Numbered from the stretch's first letter, positions 1 through 11,312 are shown. The stretch: 64,000 bases of DNA from Monocercomonoides exilis (GCA_001643675.2 LSRY02000011.1:930001-994000); one strand, 5' to 3'. The notes: generated by a model from the letters alone, not told the origin. Made by a program: numbers and translations.

Positions 1-454
1 CGCAAATAAAAATAATTGATTAAGTTTTTTGTTTTATAGTAAATGGGTCGGAAGAAGATATACGCAACTGTGGAAGAAGCGAAAGCGGCTCAACAGAAAC
101 AAATTAAACAGTTTCAGGAAAAACATAAAGAAGAAACTAAGTGTTACAACGAACATGTATCTGAAAAACAGAAGAAGTTGATGAAGATATTGAGGAGAAA
201 GCTTATCGAAAATTACGAGCTGTTAGATGAGATGATGGAAAAAGTTAATGGTTAAGGTGAATGTGTTTAATTTTGGTTAAAAGAGTTAATTGTTTTGCCT
301 GGACGGGTTAAACTGGGCAGGTAATAAGTGTGTGCTGTGGCGTGGAAATATTGGGTTAAATCTCCTAGCTTTTCACCTGTACCGGGTGCACCGGGTCAAT
401 TCCATTCTCCAAAATATGTGGACAAACGGGCAAAGAGAGCAAAGTGGGCAAAAT
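1..454 (+). repeat. Left terminal inverted repeat
   Basis: This is the reverse complement of 2903-3356, essentially identical until about 454, where a short imperfect stretch follows and similarity ends. It contains the whole small ORF at 43-255. The inner part has short GGGCAAA-like direct repeats around 429-453. The outer boundary is cut by the window. Confidence 0.85.
43..255 (+). CDS. TIR-encoded small charged coiled-coil protein, left copy
   Basis: The ORF starts at an ATG preceded by an AT-rich leader and gives 70 residues rich in Lys, Glu and Gln. It begins MGRKKIYATVEEAK and has heptad-like spacing through residues 8-65, suggesting a helical coiled coil. An identical copy lies in the other TIR. 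If TAA is glutamine, the frame stays open through TAAs at 253, 268, 322, 325 and 460 to a TGA at 463-465, giving about 140 residues. Whether that extension is coding is unclear. No family was recognised. A DNA-end-binding or packaging role would fit its place in the TIR, but that is speculation. Confidence 0.6.
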   Translation: MGRKKIYATVEEAKAAQQKQIKQFQEKHKEETKCYNEHVSEKQKKLMKILRRKLIENYELLDEMMEKVNG

Positions 455-497
455 TCATTTAATGAGTAAAAACAAAACAGTAACATTTCTGTTATTA

Positions 498-2770
498 TTA
501 ATTATCCTCTTCTTCGAATATCGTTTGTTTGCACATTTGTTTGCATTCATCTTTCAATATAAAATGCCATGATCGTATTCCATTTATAGATTTTTGTTTA
601 CGTTCACATTTATCTTTCAGTTGCAGTTGGAAGTTCTTGTCTTTAATTTCAACAGGTTTACAGAGGAGAGCTTCTGTACAATTCATTCCAACATATAGCT
701 CGTCGTAATGATTGCAAATCCACATTTCCAACGGACTTTTGCTTGCTTCTATAATATCTATTTTAGCCTCTGTCATTGGTATTGATCTAACGTTAAATGG
801 AGAAAGGTCTTTGTTCATCAAATATGTGAGCAAATTGTCATTAAACTCTGTCGTAAATGAAAAACATAGCTGTTTGAAATAATCGAAATTGTTCTTGTAT
901 TTACCGTTACATGCAAGAACAACATATCTGCGATCGCCTGTTTCTATCTTTACAGGAAATGAGTGGTTTGTAATAAATATAAAATTAGCCACATTCTCGG
1001 CGGTTCTACGAGGTTGATTCTTCTCGTTTATTCTAGTAAAGTTTTTTGTTATTACAGACTTCAACGCATTGAAATTTGCTTATTTATCGTCTCCACAATT
1101 TTTCAGTTCATTCAAAACTATCATCATTTTGGTTTCAACAACAGAGTTGAAGTTTCCAGTTAATTCTCCAATTTCTGTGACATTTCTCCTTGAATAACAA
1201 GCGAATAGTTCATATATAACATCTGTGGATCTGTTTTTCCCAATACCTTGAACACCTTTCAATGTTAATGTTGTTTCATTTTTCATTCCAGAGTGTTGAA
1301 CAATGGTTGCAATCCAGTTAATAACATATTCATATTCGTTGTCGTTGGAATCAGTAATTACCTCTCGAACAAAGTCAAGAAACATTGAGATTATTTCCAT
1401 AACTTCATGTTCTCGTAAATTGTATTTGAAACCTTGAAATATTGAGAATACATTAGCTGTATCTTTTGCGTTAAACACAATACCTTGCAATGTTCGTTTC
1501 GACAAACAAGACAGTAGAATGTCTTATGCTGTTGTTGTTTTATGTTCAGTTTACCACAGTTTAATCATTTTTAAATTACGTGTCATATTTATGTCTGAAA
1601 CAATCGTTATTCCCTAACGTTTGTATTATATATTGAAATCTTTTTGAATATACATTGCACCTGTTTCAATAAGTCATATATAACTCTCGACAAATAACTA
1701 ATAACATCATCAGCTATTTTGAATTGTTTTGTCTCAGTTTTTCGTCGAATGTCTGTCATGAAAAACGAATCAGACATATCAAATGGTTTAACGATGTTGC
1801 TGACGTTTCTCAGAAACGGTAATATCTCGTTTGTGTTATAGTCATTATTCAATATCTTGAACGTATTAACTAATACAAATGCCGATGACCTCAAACATCT
1901 GTGTCGTTGTTTTGCAACATAATAGTTATCACGAGCTTTAGCTGTTAAATTGTCACTGTTTTGTACTCTGCAGTAAGCTTATTCGATATGCTCATTCGGT
2001 AATGAATTAATTGCTTGAAACAGTGTGAAAAACGTGACTTCTCTGTTGATTGGCATATTTCCCGCATCGTTACGAATGACAAAACATTCCAACCCGTTGA
2101 CTAAAACATTAACTAATTCGTCACTGATATTGTCATTGTCGTAATCTAATTTTACAATATTATCTATTTCATCAGATGTTTTAATATACAGTTTCAAGGA
2201 GAGATCGTTTAATATTTCATTAACATTTCGTGTAATTGCTGAGTCAAACAAACCTCTAACAAGCTAATAAACATTTGTCTTTGATCGATGATCCTTACGC
2301 ACTTTACTGTTTGGTAATACAATTAATGATCGTTTGCTTTCATCCAACGACGTCATGATATCTACATCAAATTCATCGCAAGTGTAACATTTAATCATTC
2401 TATTGAAGTTGGCGTAAAAGTCATCGGTATTTGCATAAATGTGAAATCCCCCAGAAGCTGTTTGAACAACGACATCGTCTTCATCAAGTTTGTTTAATAT
2501 TTTTGATCTGATAGATTGTTAAGACTCATCGTCTAACGATTTGTTAATGTCAATGTAGATAACAGTTAAATTTGACACTTTGTTCACCAATACTGCTCTT
2601 TCAGTAACAACAGAGCCACTGCCTCCATCGTGCTTTTGATAATTGTATAAGTCAACAACGTAAGAATCAATTTTTTCATTCAATGTTTTTTCTTCCATGC
2701 TAAAAAGGAGTTGAACCGTTTCGCTGTTTTTACCGATTATTTCGATTATGCTTTTGCTCACGGTTGCCAA
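498..2770 (-). CDS. Primase-polymerase / SF3 helicase replication protein
   Basis: Read with the standard code this gene is broken into five ORFs. It becomes one frame if TAA/TAG are glutamine (TAA 2519, 1979, 1551, 1524, 1080; TAG 2264) and one 47-nt GT-AG intron at 1614-1660 is removed. That leaves about 742 codons with no TGA. The N-terminal half has an archaeo-eukaryotic-primase-like GGFHIY motif near 2430, followed by a DVDIM segment. The C-terminal half has a Walker A motif, GVQGIGKN, near 1240, a Walker B-like VLNEL near 1100, and a motif C-like FITNH near 975, as in SF3/DUF5906 helicases. The first codon at 2770 is TTG, so the in-frame ATG at 2696-2698 is the likelier start. Three tandem TAAs (492-500) close the standard frame. 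The next TGA is at 396-398, inside the left TIR. Known relatives start DNA replication of viruses and plasmids. Confidence 0.75.
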
Positions 2771-2902
2771 TTTTTTTAGAAATTAAAAAAAAATTTTTTT
2801 TGTAACAGATTTATTTTAGAAACGAAAATTTACGGGAAAGATGATAGTTAGATTAATGTCGAATATAAACGATTACAATTCATTTTTTCACATTAAATGT
2901 AT

Positions 2903-3356
2903 TTTTTGCCCAATTTGCTCTCTTTGCCCGTTTGTCCACATATTTTGGAGAATGGAATTGACCCGGTGCACCCGGTACAGGTGAAAAGCTAGGAGATTTA
3001 ACCCAATATTTCCACGCCACAGCACACACTTATTACCTGCCCAGTTTAACCCGTCCAGGCAAAACAATTAACTCTTTTAACCAAAATTAAACACATTCAC
3101 CTTAACCATTAACTTTTTCCATCATCTCATCTAACAGCTCGTAATTTTCGATAAGCTTTCTCCTCAATATCTTCATCAACTTCTTCTGTTTTTCAGATAC
3201 ATGTTCGTTGTAACACTTAGTTTCTTCTTTATGTTTTTCCTGAAACTGTTTAATTTGTTTCTGTTGAGCCGCTTTCGCTTCTTCCACAGTTGCGTATATC
3301 TTCTTCCGACCCATTTACTATAAAACAAAAAACTTAATCAATTATTTTTATTTGCG
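2903..3356 (-). repeat. Right terminal inverted repeat
   Basis: Mirror copy of 1-454. Sequence outside 3356 is unrelated to anything visible on the left, because the left copy starts at the first base of the window. The repeat carries the second copy of the small charged ORF on the minus strand. Confidence 0.85.
3102..3314 (-). CDS. TIR-encoded small charged coiled-coil protein, right copy
   Basis: Exact duplicate of the 70-residue ORF in the left TIR, reading inward from the right end of the element. Both copies therefore point toward the central replication gene. The left copy converges on that gene's 3' end, and the right copy lies upstream of its 5' end in the same orientation. The continuation beyond the TAA at 3102-3104 differs from the left copy only after the TIR ends, where it also reaches a TGA. 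Identity of the two copies may simply reflect TIR homogenisation. Confidence 0.6.
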   Translation of the reverse strand: MGRKKIYATVEEAKAAQQKQIKQFQEKHKEETKCYNEHVSEKQKKLMKILRRKLIENYELLDEMMEKVNG

Positions 3357-3465
3357 ATTTTCACCAACGCTCACACCTTCAACATACAACACATGTTCAC
3401 ACTAATTCACTATCTTCGACACTCCAGTTAATCTTTCAGTTAATCTTTTAGCTAATCTTCTCCTT

Positions 3466-3720
3466 GGAGATATGGTATGTCAGCTATAGATACATATCGA
3501 TTACGCAGTCAATAACTCCTTCATTATGGAACATCACTGAAAATCAAATCATGATAAACCCCTAAGAATATCAGCAATAACTCTCGATCTCTACCTATTA
3601 TCATTGCCTATTCCAACTTATTATACAAGATGATAACAACCATCAGATAAACATAAATAGATAATATTGATTGATCTTTATCGAGATGGATCTATAGCTG
3701 ATATACCATATCTCTCATAT
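3466..3720. repeat. Short inverted repeat upstream of Merlin gene
   Basis: About 35 bp at 3468-3502 are repeated inverted at 3680-3714 with a few mismatches, separated by about 180 bp. The right arm overlaps the 5' part of the transposase reading frame. This could be an end of the Merlin element or a decayed MITE. No target duplication was found. Confidence 0.45.
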
Positions 3721-4991
3721 TTAATCAACAAAACAATAGCAAATTATAAAAAATTAACTGAAAATAAACAAACACGAATTCGCGATATTTTTAGTGTCGA
3801 TTTCCTCGAAATATATAGACTCAAAACAATTAGATTGATCTGGTATATCATATATTTATTTTTTGCAATTAAACAATTTGATCCTTCAAAAACAACTTTC
3901 GCCAAATAAAAGAAAATCAAAATAAATTAGAAAGCACATTTATACAATAAAAAACCGTTGTTATCGAGAAATTTGTCTGTTACTAAGACGCGTTTTCGCA
4001 CAAGATTATGTGCAACTTGCAGAACAATCATGAAGGTCGAGAAAATTGATCAAAGGAGAAGATGGAAATGCAGCAAATGTTCAAAATGCATTTCATTGCT
4101 ATCTGAAACAGCGTTTTTCAAAAAATATTTGGAAATTTTAGATCATAATCAAAATTATTTGTATTTTTCATATTGACACACAAATTTATCAAGCAAGTTT
4201 ATTAACAAATGCAAGCATGATATTTGTTGGCTATTATTAATCAATTGCTCATGCAAGTTTTTCTTCGTATTCCAAGACAATTTTACAGAAGCTTGGAGGT
4301 TAAGAGGTAATTGTGGAGATTGATGAAGCCATATTCAGGAAAAGGAAATATCACAAGGGAAAGATAAAAGCACATATTTGGATATTTGGCATGATCGAAA
4401 GGAACGTTGAAGGAAAGAAACGAAAAATTTAACTTCTGAAAGTGCCAAATAGAAAGAAAAGCATATTAATTCCGATCATCCAGACAAATGGGATCGAAGG
4501 AACGAAGATCTTCTCCGATGAATGGAAAGCATATCAGTGTGTTGAGACATTGGGATATAAACATTTGACGGGATGTCACAAATACAACTTTCGTGATCCT
4601 CTCACTGGAACTTGCACAAATTCGAAAGAAGGAACTTGCAGTTTGCTAAGAAAAAGTTTCCCTCGAACAGGAGTCAAAACAAGATTTGTTGATGATTTTA
4701 ATAATGAGTTTCGTTGGAAAAAGAGATGAAAATTTAACAATAAAAGAATTTCTCTCTCATGTCTTTTAATACTAACCAACAAATGACACAAACGATGAAG
4801 AATCAGAAAATGAGATCGAGGAAGTCATCACAATGGAGATTGATGATGATGAAAAAAGTGATCATAAAGAAACAAGTGATGTTGATGTTCCAGCCATTGA
4901 ATTTGAAGATAACATGGATGATGATATCGATCCTTTTGGAGAAGGAGATGGAAGTGATGCATCATCCTTTAAGGATGATAAAGAATTATGA
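3667..4991 (+). CDS. Merlin (IS1595/ISXO2-like) transposase, copy 1
   Basis: A zinc-ribbon segment (LCATCRTIMK then WKCSKCSKC, about 4006-4090) is followed by the DDE-type core. The core shows EIDEAIFRKRKYHKGK near 4320, SDEWKAY near 4515 and a GYKH..YNF segment near 4560, as in Merlin/IS1595 transposases. The frame is continuous if TAA/TAG are glutamine (TAA 3907, 4238, 4301, 4430, 4767, 4773; TAG 3928) and a 37-nt GT-AG intron at 4161-4197 is removed. One apparent single-base frameshift remains near 4727. The protein ends in an acidic tail at a TGA (4989-4991), and that tail matches Merlin copy 2. The N-terminal start is uncertain, since 3667 is a TTG. The copy is probably inactive because of the frameshift, but it is well preserved otherwise. 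Confidence 0.75.
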
Positions 4992-5027
4992 TATTTTCTT
5001 CTTCACAAGCAACTTTTCATAAGAAGT

Positions 5028-5282
5028 GGGTGATCATTTTCGAAAACATATTTTTTCTTTCAAAATTTTCGATTAAAAAAGATCCTTTGAATATTAACAA
5101 ATAACCATTGAAAAGAAAAAAGGCTTATATATAACGTCTTTATATTGATATCAGCCAAAACATTGGCTTTTGAAACACTTGTGGAATATTTAGCTTTTGA
5201 ATTGAATATCTCTTCCGAACGAAAAACGATCTTTAAAAAAATAACACACAGACAAAAGTTTTGATTTCAAAAACAATCACGC
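5028..5282. mobile_element. MITE family 1 copy (divergent)
   Basis: A 255-bp unit with inverted ends of the GGGTGATTATTTTTGAAATC type. It lies 36 bp after the Merlin stop codon. The terminal bases are diverged and no clean target duplication is seen. Its internal sequence is most like the copy at 43277-43531, which also follows a Merlin remnant. Confidence 0.6.
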
Positions 5283-6183
5283 AAATAGTTATTTCTTTAT
5301 AAAATTTTCTTTTATTCCATTTAAAAATATGTTCTTTTTTTTCGAATTTCTTTTTATTAAATAATAAAAATATTTATTATGGGAATTTTTTAAAAAAAAA
5401 TATTTTTCTGAAAACAAAAGTTTGCTCAAATTTTCGGAGTTGAGTATTTTTAATTAATCACATTAAAAACTATTATACAAAAAAATCTTCTTAAAAACAG
5501 AATATGAACGAATAAGATAAGTTGTCATTAGCCATGTTTGTGTAAGAAAAAAAAATGATTACTAATAATATAAAATATTTCCATGATTTCAGTTACATTA
5601 CAGAAATCTTTCGAATTTATAAAACCAGTCGATATTTTACAATGCCAAAACAAGATAAACTTCAATTTATTTTTTCAAAAAGTGTTTTTATTTTTCACAA
5701 TTTTCAATTACAATCTTGTTAGAAATAATCATCAAATATGCTTGCAAGACATTTAGAAAAAAATTGAAATTTGGAAACAACCCAAAGATTTTTAATTAAA
5801 CTTTTTTTGATGGAAAGAATACCTTTTTTTTACATTTTATATTCTTTTGCAAAAGTTATTTTTAAATTACGCGCGAAACAAGAAAAAACTATTTGGTAAT
5901 GGTGAAAAACGATGATGAAAACGATGAACAATAAAATAATGCTTTTGAACAAATCTTTTATCTTACAAAAAAATTGGAAATATAATTTCACAAATTCATT
6001 CGTTCTTTTTATGGAATTCAGATTATTGATTGAAATGAAAAAAATTATTGTTCGAAAAAGAAACAAAAAACTATAAAACAAGCTTTTTGAACAATGCAAG
6101 GAATGAACTTTTAATTTCAAATAAAAAATTTATCAAGGATTGATATAATAGATCAATTCGTTGCAGAAAAAAAAGAAGTTTAT
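5283..6183. other. AT-rich intergenic stretch
   Basis: Very AT-rich with many poly-A/T runs. The longest standard ORF (minus strand, 5830-6120) is Phe/Ile-rich with no family resemblance, and I regard it as non-coding. Nothing else can be supported here. Confidence 0.5.
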
Positions 6184-7372
6184 TATTGTTAAATGAACAA
6201 CACACACAAATCAACTTTGAGATATCGAGCATGCATCGATTGGAATGAGCAAGAAAGAATTGGTAGCGATGATATTTAGGAACTGGTTCAAAAAGTGTTT
6301 ACCAAATATCAGATGTCAAGAAAAACTTTGGACAACATCATCAAAGAATGGAATCGTTTGAATCATTTTTTTTTCATTAATTGCTTTTTAAATAATGATG
6401 ATCTCCTATATCCTGATTCGACGAAATATGATACGTTTTGCCTAATACTCAGTCAATCTTTATATTTTGAAAAAGTATTTATCAATCGTTTTTTGTTCAT
6501 CAATTATTCATTTGAAAACGATAAAAATACAATCGCTCTTGAGATTTTCACCATTTGATATTTTAAAAAAAAACATATTCGAAGTATCAAGCGGGATGCT
6601 CAGTAATATAAAAAAACTGCTGCTCCAAAATTTCGATGAAATATTTGAACCAAATAAATCAAAAGAACCAATGCGCAAAGCAGGTTTAATTTTCTTTTCA
6701 ACTCATCACACAATGATTTTTTATAACCTTATTTTTTTTTCCCCAGGACTAAGTGAGGATGATTGGAAAAAAGGAAATAAATGGATAAAAGCTCATTTAG
6801 CTGAATGTTCAGCAAAAGTGTAAATAAAATTGAAACGAAACATTCTTGAAGATGAGATCAAATATTTAGAAGAAAGTGCGTGGGATGAATAAATAGCTAT
6901 CTCTGCAACGGAACATCAAAAATTTAACCTCAAGGATTGGAATAATATTAATGAAACGTCGATTTCTCATAGCTATAAGCTATCAAAGGAGTTACCATCA
7001 ACCCCTCACTTTCCAGTTGAAAATTCAGACAGCAACTCCTTTGTCAACACTTTTATTAATATTCGTAAGATTATTTCATCCAAACCAAAATTAAAAGGCT
7101 ATCCGAAAGATGGAAACAATGTTGACACAATCAAAGGAATTGCGCAAACTGAAAATACTCACATTAATGGAAATAAATTGATGAGTGATTCTAATACAAA
7201 TTTAAATATCATTTCTGATGGTTTCGAACATGCAAAACTTTTTGACAAACATGAGCATTCACCTTCATTAGTTCCACCTTTCTATTTCAAAAATCAAAAA
7301 TTCTACAATTTTGAAAATTGTGAAATTTCAACTGAAAAACTCTATATGTGTCGAAAAAATTTGTTTGATTGA
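6184..7372 (+). CDS. Unknown two-or-more-exon gene using TAA/TAG as sense
   Basis: An ATG at about 6194 opens a charged frame containing QELVQKVF and MSRKTLDNIIKEWNR-like helical segments, with a TAG at 6277-6279. Downstream, a clear 63-nt intron (GT at 6684, pyrimidine-rich CCCCAG ending 6746) joins two coding segments. The following exon passes TAAs at 6821 and 6890 in a frame that stays Lys/Glu/Asn-rich for about 200 codons and ends at TGA 7370-7372. The joint between the first segment and the frame starting near 6467 is not resolved, so another intron or a frameshift lies at 6360-6560. No family was recognised. The helix-rich start could be a DNA-binding domain of a transposon protein. 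Confidence 0.45.
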
Positions 7373-7581
7373 AAAAAAAGATAAAACTTGTGCAAATAAT
7401 CAGTTTTTGTTCAATGATAATTACTTGTTATGTCATCCCCTTTTGACATATGAACAGTAAACGCCAACGTTTGACTCATCGAAAAAAACAGATCAGCCAG
7501 ACAATGTATTTTTTATTTTGATATATAAAACAAATCTCATTTCAATGAAAGGATGAAATAAAAAAAGAAAATATATTAATT

Positions 7582-7821
7582 GGGTGATTCTTTTTGAAAA
7601 GTCACAAATGTTTAATTTTCAAATAAATCTAAAATTTCATATTTTGCTCAAATTTCTGTTTCAGCTCACAAACATCCTCAAGAATGTTTGAAATAGCATC
7701 ATCCAGAAATAGATTCCTTATAAATGTAGTTTGATATTAGTTAACAGAAATTTGAGCAAAATATGAAAATTATATTTTATTTGAAAATTAAACATTTGTG
7801 ACTTTTCAAAAAGAATCACCC
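7582..7821. mobile_element. MITE family 2 copy, 240 bp
   Basis: The ends are inverted copies of GGGTGATTCTTTTTGAAAAG, extending inward with high similarity through the TTTAATTTTCAAAT segment. The flanking 4-bp duplication AATT (7578-7581 and 7822-7825) is perfect. There is no coding capacity. Confidence 0.85.
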
Positions 7822-7929
7822 AATTCATAACCGCACAATATGCGGGTTGAACATTTTGGAAACACTTGTTGCATTGCAAGTCTTTTGAAAGCATGATCAT
7901 TTGTGATTGGATTCATTTCTCAATTATTG

Positions 7930-8990
7930 ATAAAGAATTCGGTTCACAATGAACTGACTGAAGAATTTTCACAGATATTACATTCAAAACTGTCAAAGGA
8001 ATTATTATGTGATCGCTGAAATTCAGCTTTCATGGATGAATATTAAAAACATTCTGGGTTTGAAAAACGGTCACAACAAAACGTGACAGAAGCTTATGGA
8101 CTTATTCTTCAATTGCTGTTTTCCAACAACTGTTTTCAACAAGAAGACTTTTTATCAGTTGCATCTGTGTGTAGGAATTGCTTAGATTGTCAAATATTAA
8201 CGAAGAATACACTATCGAGGATCAAATATTGAATCGTTTATGATAATTCAGTAAAATTAGGATTAATCAAAAAAACTTCTGATGAATTCTTGATTCATCC
8301 GAACAAGGATTGGGGCAAATATTGTCAATACAATAATGATGCTGTTCGCTGGATTGTTATTATGTCATTTCCAGATGTTCTTTCTTTTTCTCATAAAACT
8401 GGATCAAAAACAAATTCCATCCCTTCGAAAACATTATTATTCAAATCAAACCAACTTAAACACACACTTAAATTTCTGAGCGAGTGCAAGAAGATTAATT
8501 CTTTAACAGAAATCCAGATTCATACAGCTGCACTTTCATTGCTCAGATCTTGCACAAACAATTGTGTAACTTATCAGGACATTACATAACAGTCATTAGG
8601 AATGTGGATGAAGCATATGAAAGTTGGAGTGCATGTGATGATGGGATGATAAGCTTTATAGATAATCAAAATTTGTTGGAACAATGGGCTTTCATGCAAA
8701 AGCAAGGAAACAAGCCATCCTTAACATTATATTCAAAAAAACACAGAAAAAAAGATGATATTAATCACAAAAAAGTGGTTCGGCAAACAATATTTTAACA
8801 GTTTTTTCTTCTCAAATTGTTTTCGAAGGAGCAACGAAATATTCAAATAAATGTTCATATTTGGCATCATTTCATTTTCAAATTCCAAGTTATTCAAAAA
8901 CACATCGCTTCAATCAGTATTCAAAAGTTGTTTCGCAATTTAAAAAGCTACTAATCTTCGAACCAAAAAATAAAGCTTTGGTTTATATTT
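7930..8990 (+). pseudogene. Decayed long ORF, family unknown
   Basis: One frame from about 7940 to 8589 is rich in ordinary protein-like sequence, including segments such as SVASVCRNCLDC and HPNKDWGKY. It is interrupted by TGAs at 8017 and 8230 and by TAA at 8044 and 8587. Both TGA positions would suit tryptophan (TGG to TGA), which indicates decay. The coding signal continues in another frame at 8550-8798 and a third at about 8800-8990, so frameshifts are present. I could not assign a family. The surroundings suggest a dead mobile element gene. Confidence 0.45.
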
Positions 8991-9564
8991 AAATGTTTTT
9001 TTATAATAAAAAGTTTAACAAAGTTCTGAGTGAAACAAGCTTTTGATGATTTGTGAAAAAACAGCAAATAGTCCATATTTTCCCCCATCTGTTGTAACTT
9101 TGTTGTTCTCTGATTAAAAATAAAACACAAAAAAAGATTGAACATTATTTGTTCTTTTCTTGATAAATATTATGACTCAGAAAACTGTTGAAAAATTGAA
9201 GGTTGTTCAATCGACAATTAAATATTTACATATTTCGACATTTGAAAAATCTTAAATCATAAACTCAACGAAAAACCTCACATTTATTTAGAAACAAACA
9301 TGTTTTTTGATTGTCTTCCCTGGGAGGCTGATTTTGGACCAAAAGTTTTCAAGAAACTGTGTTGGACCGGTCGCATCACAGTTTCAGGATGGAATCAATC
9401 TTGCTTCATAAATTTCACTCATTAGTTTGATAAGATGCACCAATGAGCATTTGTTAGAAACAAATTTTCAATAGCTTAAGCAACGGACATGCAAAAAAAA
9501 AAATCATTCGTATAAATAATTTCTATCAATAGTCAAAAAAAAAAAATCTCAAAATATATAATTA

Positions 9565-9821
9565 GGGTGATTATTTTTGAAATCATAACTTTTTTCGGAG
9601 TGTTGAATTTTCAAAGGTTATTTGTTTTTTGAAAGAAAATTTTAATTCGAAACAGAAAAAGAATGATAATTGCTTTTAAAAACAAATGGTTTTTCCGAAT
9701 TAAATATTTAAATGCATTCAACAAGCCTTTTCACTTTTCAATGATCATATGCTAATATTCAAGATAAGTTTTTTAACCGAAAATTATGTGTGAAAAAATA
9801 TGATTTCAAAGATAATCACCC
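9565..9821. mobile_element. MITE family 1 copy, 257 bp
   Basis: Starts GGGTGATTATTTTTGAAATC and ends with its inverted copy, GATTTCAAAGATAATCACCC. The flanks are ATTA and ATTT, an imperfect 4-bp duplication. No ORF. Confidence 0.8.
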
Positions 9822-10879
9822 ATTTACAAAAAAAAAAAAATTAGATCTCACATTTATCAAATTGAATTTCCTATTTTGCATAATACAACTTTTTAAGCGA
9901 ATTTTTTATATTTCCTTGTGTTTTTTTTATCTGTGATGCTTCTTTCATGAAAATTCCTTTCCTCCTTTCCTCTGGAATTCTCAGATGAACACTCAGATAG
10001 GATAATTTGTTCTTCTCGCTTTTCATAAAATAGAAAAGTCTTTCTTACTTTTGTTTGATTTTATTTCCATCTGAGTTTGTTTCCTGGAGTATATCAAAGA
10101 CAACAAGTTCAAGTTAAAAAAAAAACATAATTAAACAATAATCAAACAAGAAAAAATGTCGAGTTGTTTGATGATAATAATCCGAGTAAATCAGCTGTAT
10201 ATCATAAGCTAGATAAGTGTGTTGTTCCAGAAAAGTCACATGATCATTTTTGTTATTGATGGAATAATTAATTTCACTATTGTTTTTGCCACAGTTTGTC
10301 AAATTACTTAATTTTCCATCATATACAGTTTGACCATATTTCTCACAGAAAAAGGAGAGAGTTTTTTGTTTTCATTTAACTATGGAAGAGTTGCTTGAGA
10401 GAAGAAAATGAAGAACATGAGAATTCCAAAAGCACGCTCCCGTTTCTCAAAATAAAAAAAAATAAAAATAAAAAATATAAAAACGGAGAGTTTTCTTTTC
10501 TATAATAATAGCATTTTCCAAAACTTGCTTTAAACATACGAAGGTGAAGCAGTTGTTGTGAAAAAGAGTGTTTGAGAAGAAGTTAGAAACGTGTGACACC
10601 TTATTCACATTCTTGTTGAAAATGGAAACGAAAGTGCAAAATTGGGAAATTTCCAATATTTCAGAATAGTCACTGTTTTTTTATTCTTGCTAATTTGGAG
10701 TGACAAGTTTCTTTGAAGTTAAATAAAACGAATGCCTCTGTGAATGAAAGATTCGTTTTTATTTAAGTGAAATGCTTTCGTTGATTTGATGTGAGGAAAT
10801 GATGCATCTCTACAAGTTTCATGGTTGATGTTCTTGATAATTCAAAGTTTGCGATTGAGTTTTCAAATACAGTCCAAAT
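9822..10879. other. AT-rich region without supported gene
   Basis: Two short minus-strand ORFs (10114-10302, 10447-10656) are Phe/Asn-rich with no recognisable domain. I see no repeat boundaries or introns that would make them part of a gene. Confidence 0.4.
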
Positions 10880-11312
10880 TGGATACAATTCCATCGGGTT
10901 TTGCACGACTTTTTGTGTCTATATCAGATTGTGATTATATACGACGTGACATTACGCAGATAAAAGAATAAATGAATTTTTGAAATTATTTATTAATTAA
11001 TAGTCAATTTTTGCATTTTGTATTATTCTTCACAAATACACATTTTTCAATAGGAATAACAATTTTTTTATGTTTTTTAATGTTACTCAGACTTATTTCA
11101 TCATAATCTTGAAAAATCAAAAATTTTACATTTATTATAAAAAAATAAATAATTTATAGAAAAAAATTCCCATTATAATAAAAAATGTGATTTTATATTT
11201 TCAGCCCTGTGATTATACGCGATGGAAAATATATGAAAAATAGGACAAAAATGTCGGTGCATCGAAAAATGTGACAATAAACGATGCTGATAATATTCGA
11301 TGTGATTATATC
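10880..11312. repeat. Dispersed 0.43-kb repeat, copy 1
   Basis: Matches 42245-42671 in the same orientation. The starts (a GGTTTTGCACGACTTTTTGT segment) and the last ~160 bp are nearly identical, while the middle is more diverged. Both ends contain TGTGATTATA-like sequence. It is probably a non-autonomous element. The transposase is not identified. Confidence 0.7.

Larger units (their letters stand above)
1..3356. mobile_element. Compact TIR element with primase-helicase
   Basis: Positions x and 3357-x are reverse complements from 1/3356 inward for about 454 bp, so this is a unit bounded by long terminal inverted repeats. Each TIR carries a copy of the same small ORF, and the interior holds one minus-strand gene with primase-polymerase and SF3 helicase motifs. 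No integrase, transposase, capsid or protein-primed polymerase is visible. The left end coincides with the window edge, so the TIR may extend further out and no target duplication can be assessed. The layout recalls replicative elements related to virophages, polinton-like elements or linear plasmids. That relationship is inference from the replication gene alone. Confidence 0.75.

Noticed and set aside
1626-1628. Apparent frameshift and extra TAA/TAG in the primase-helicase near 1614-1670
   Set aside because: First read as a frameshift; a GT-AG intron 1614-1660 joins the two frames exactly in phase, so these stop triplets fall inside the intron.
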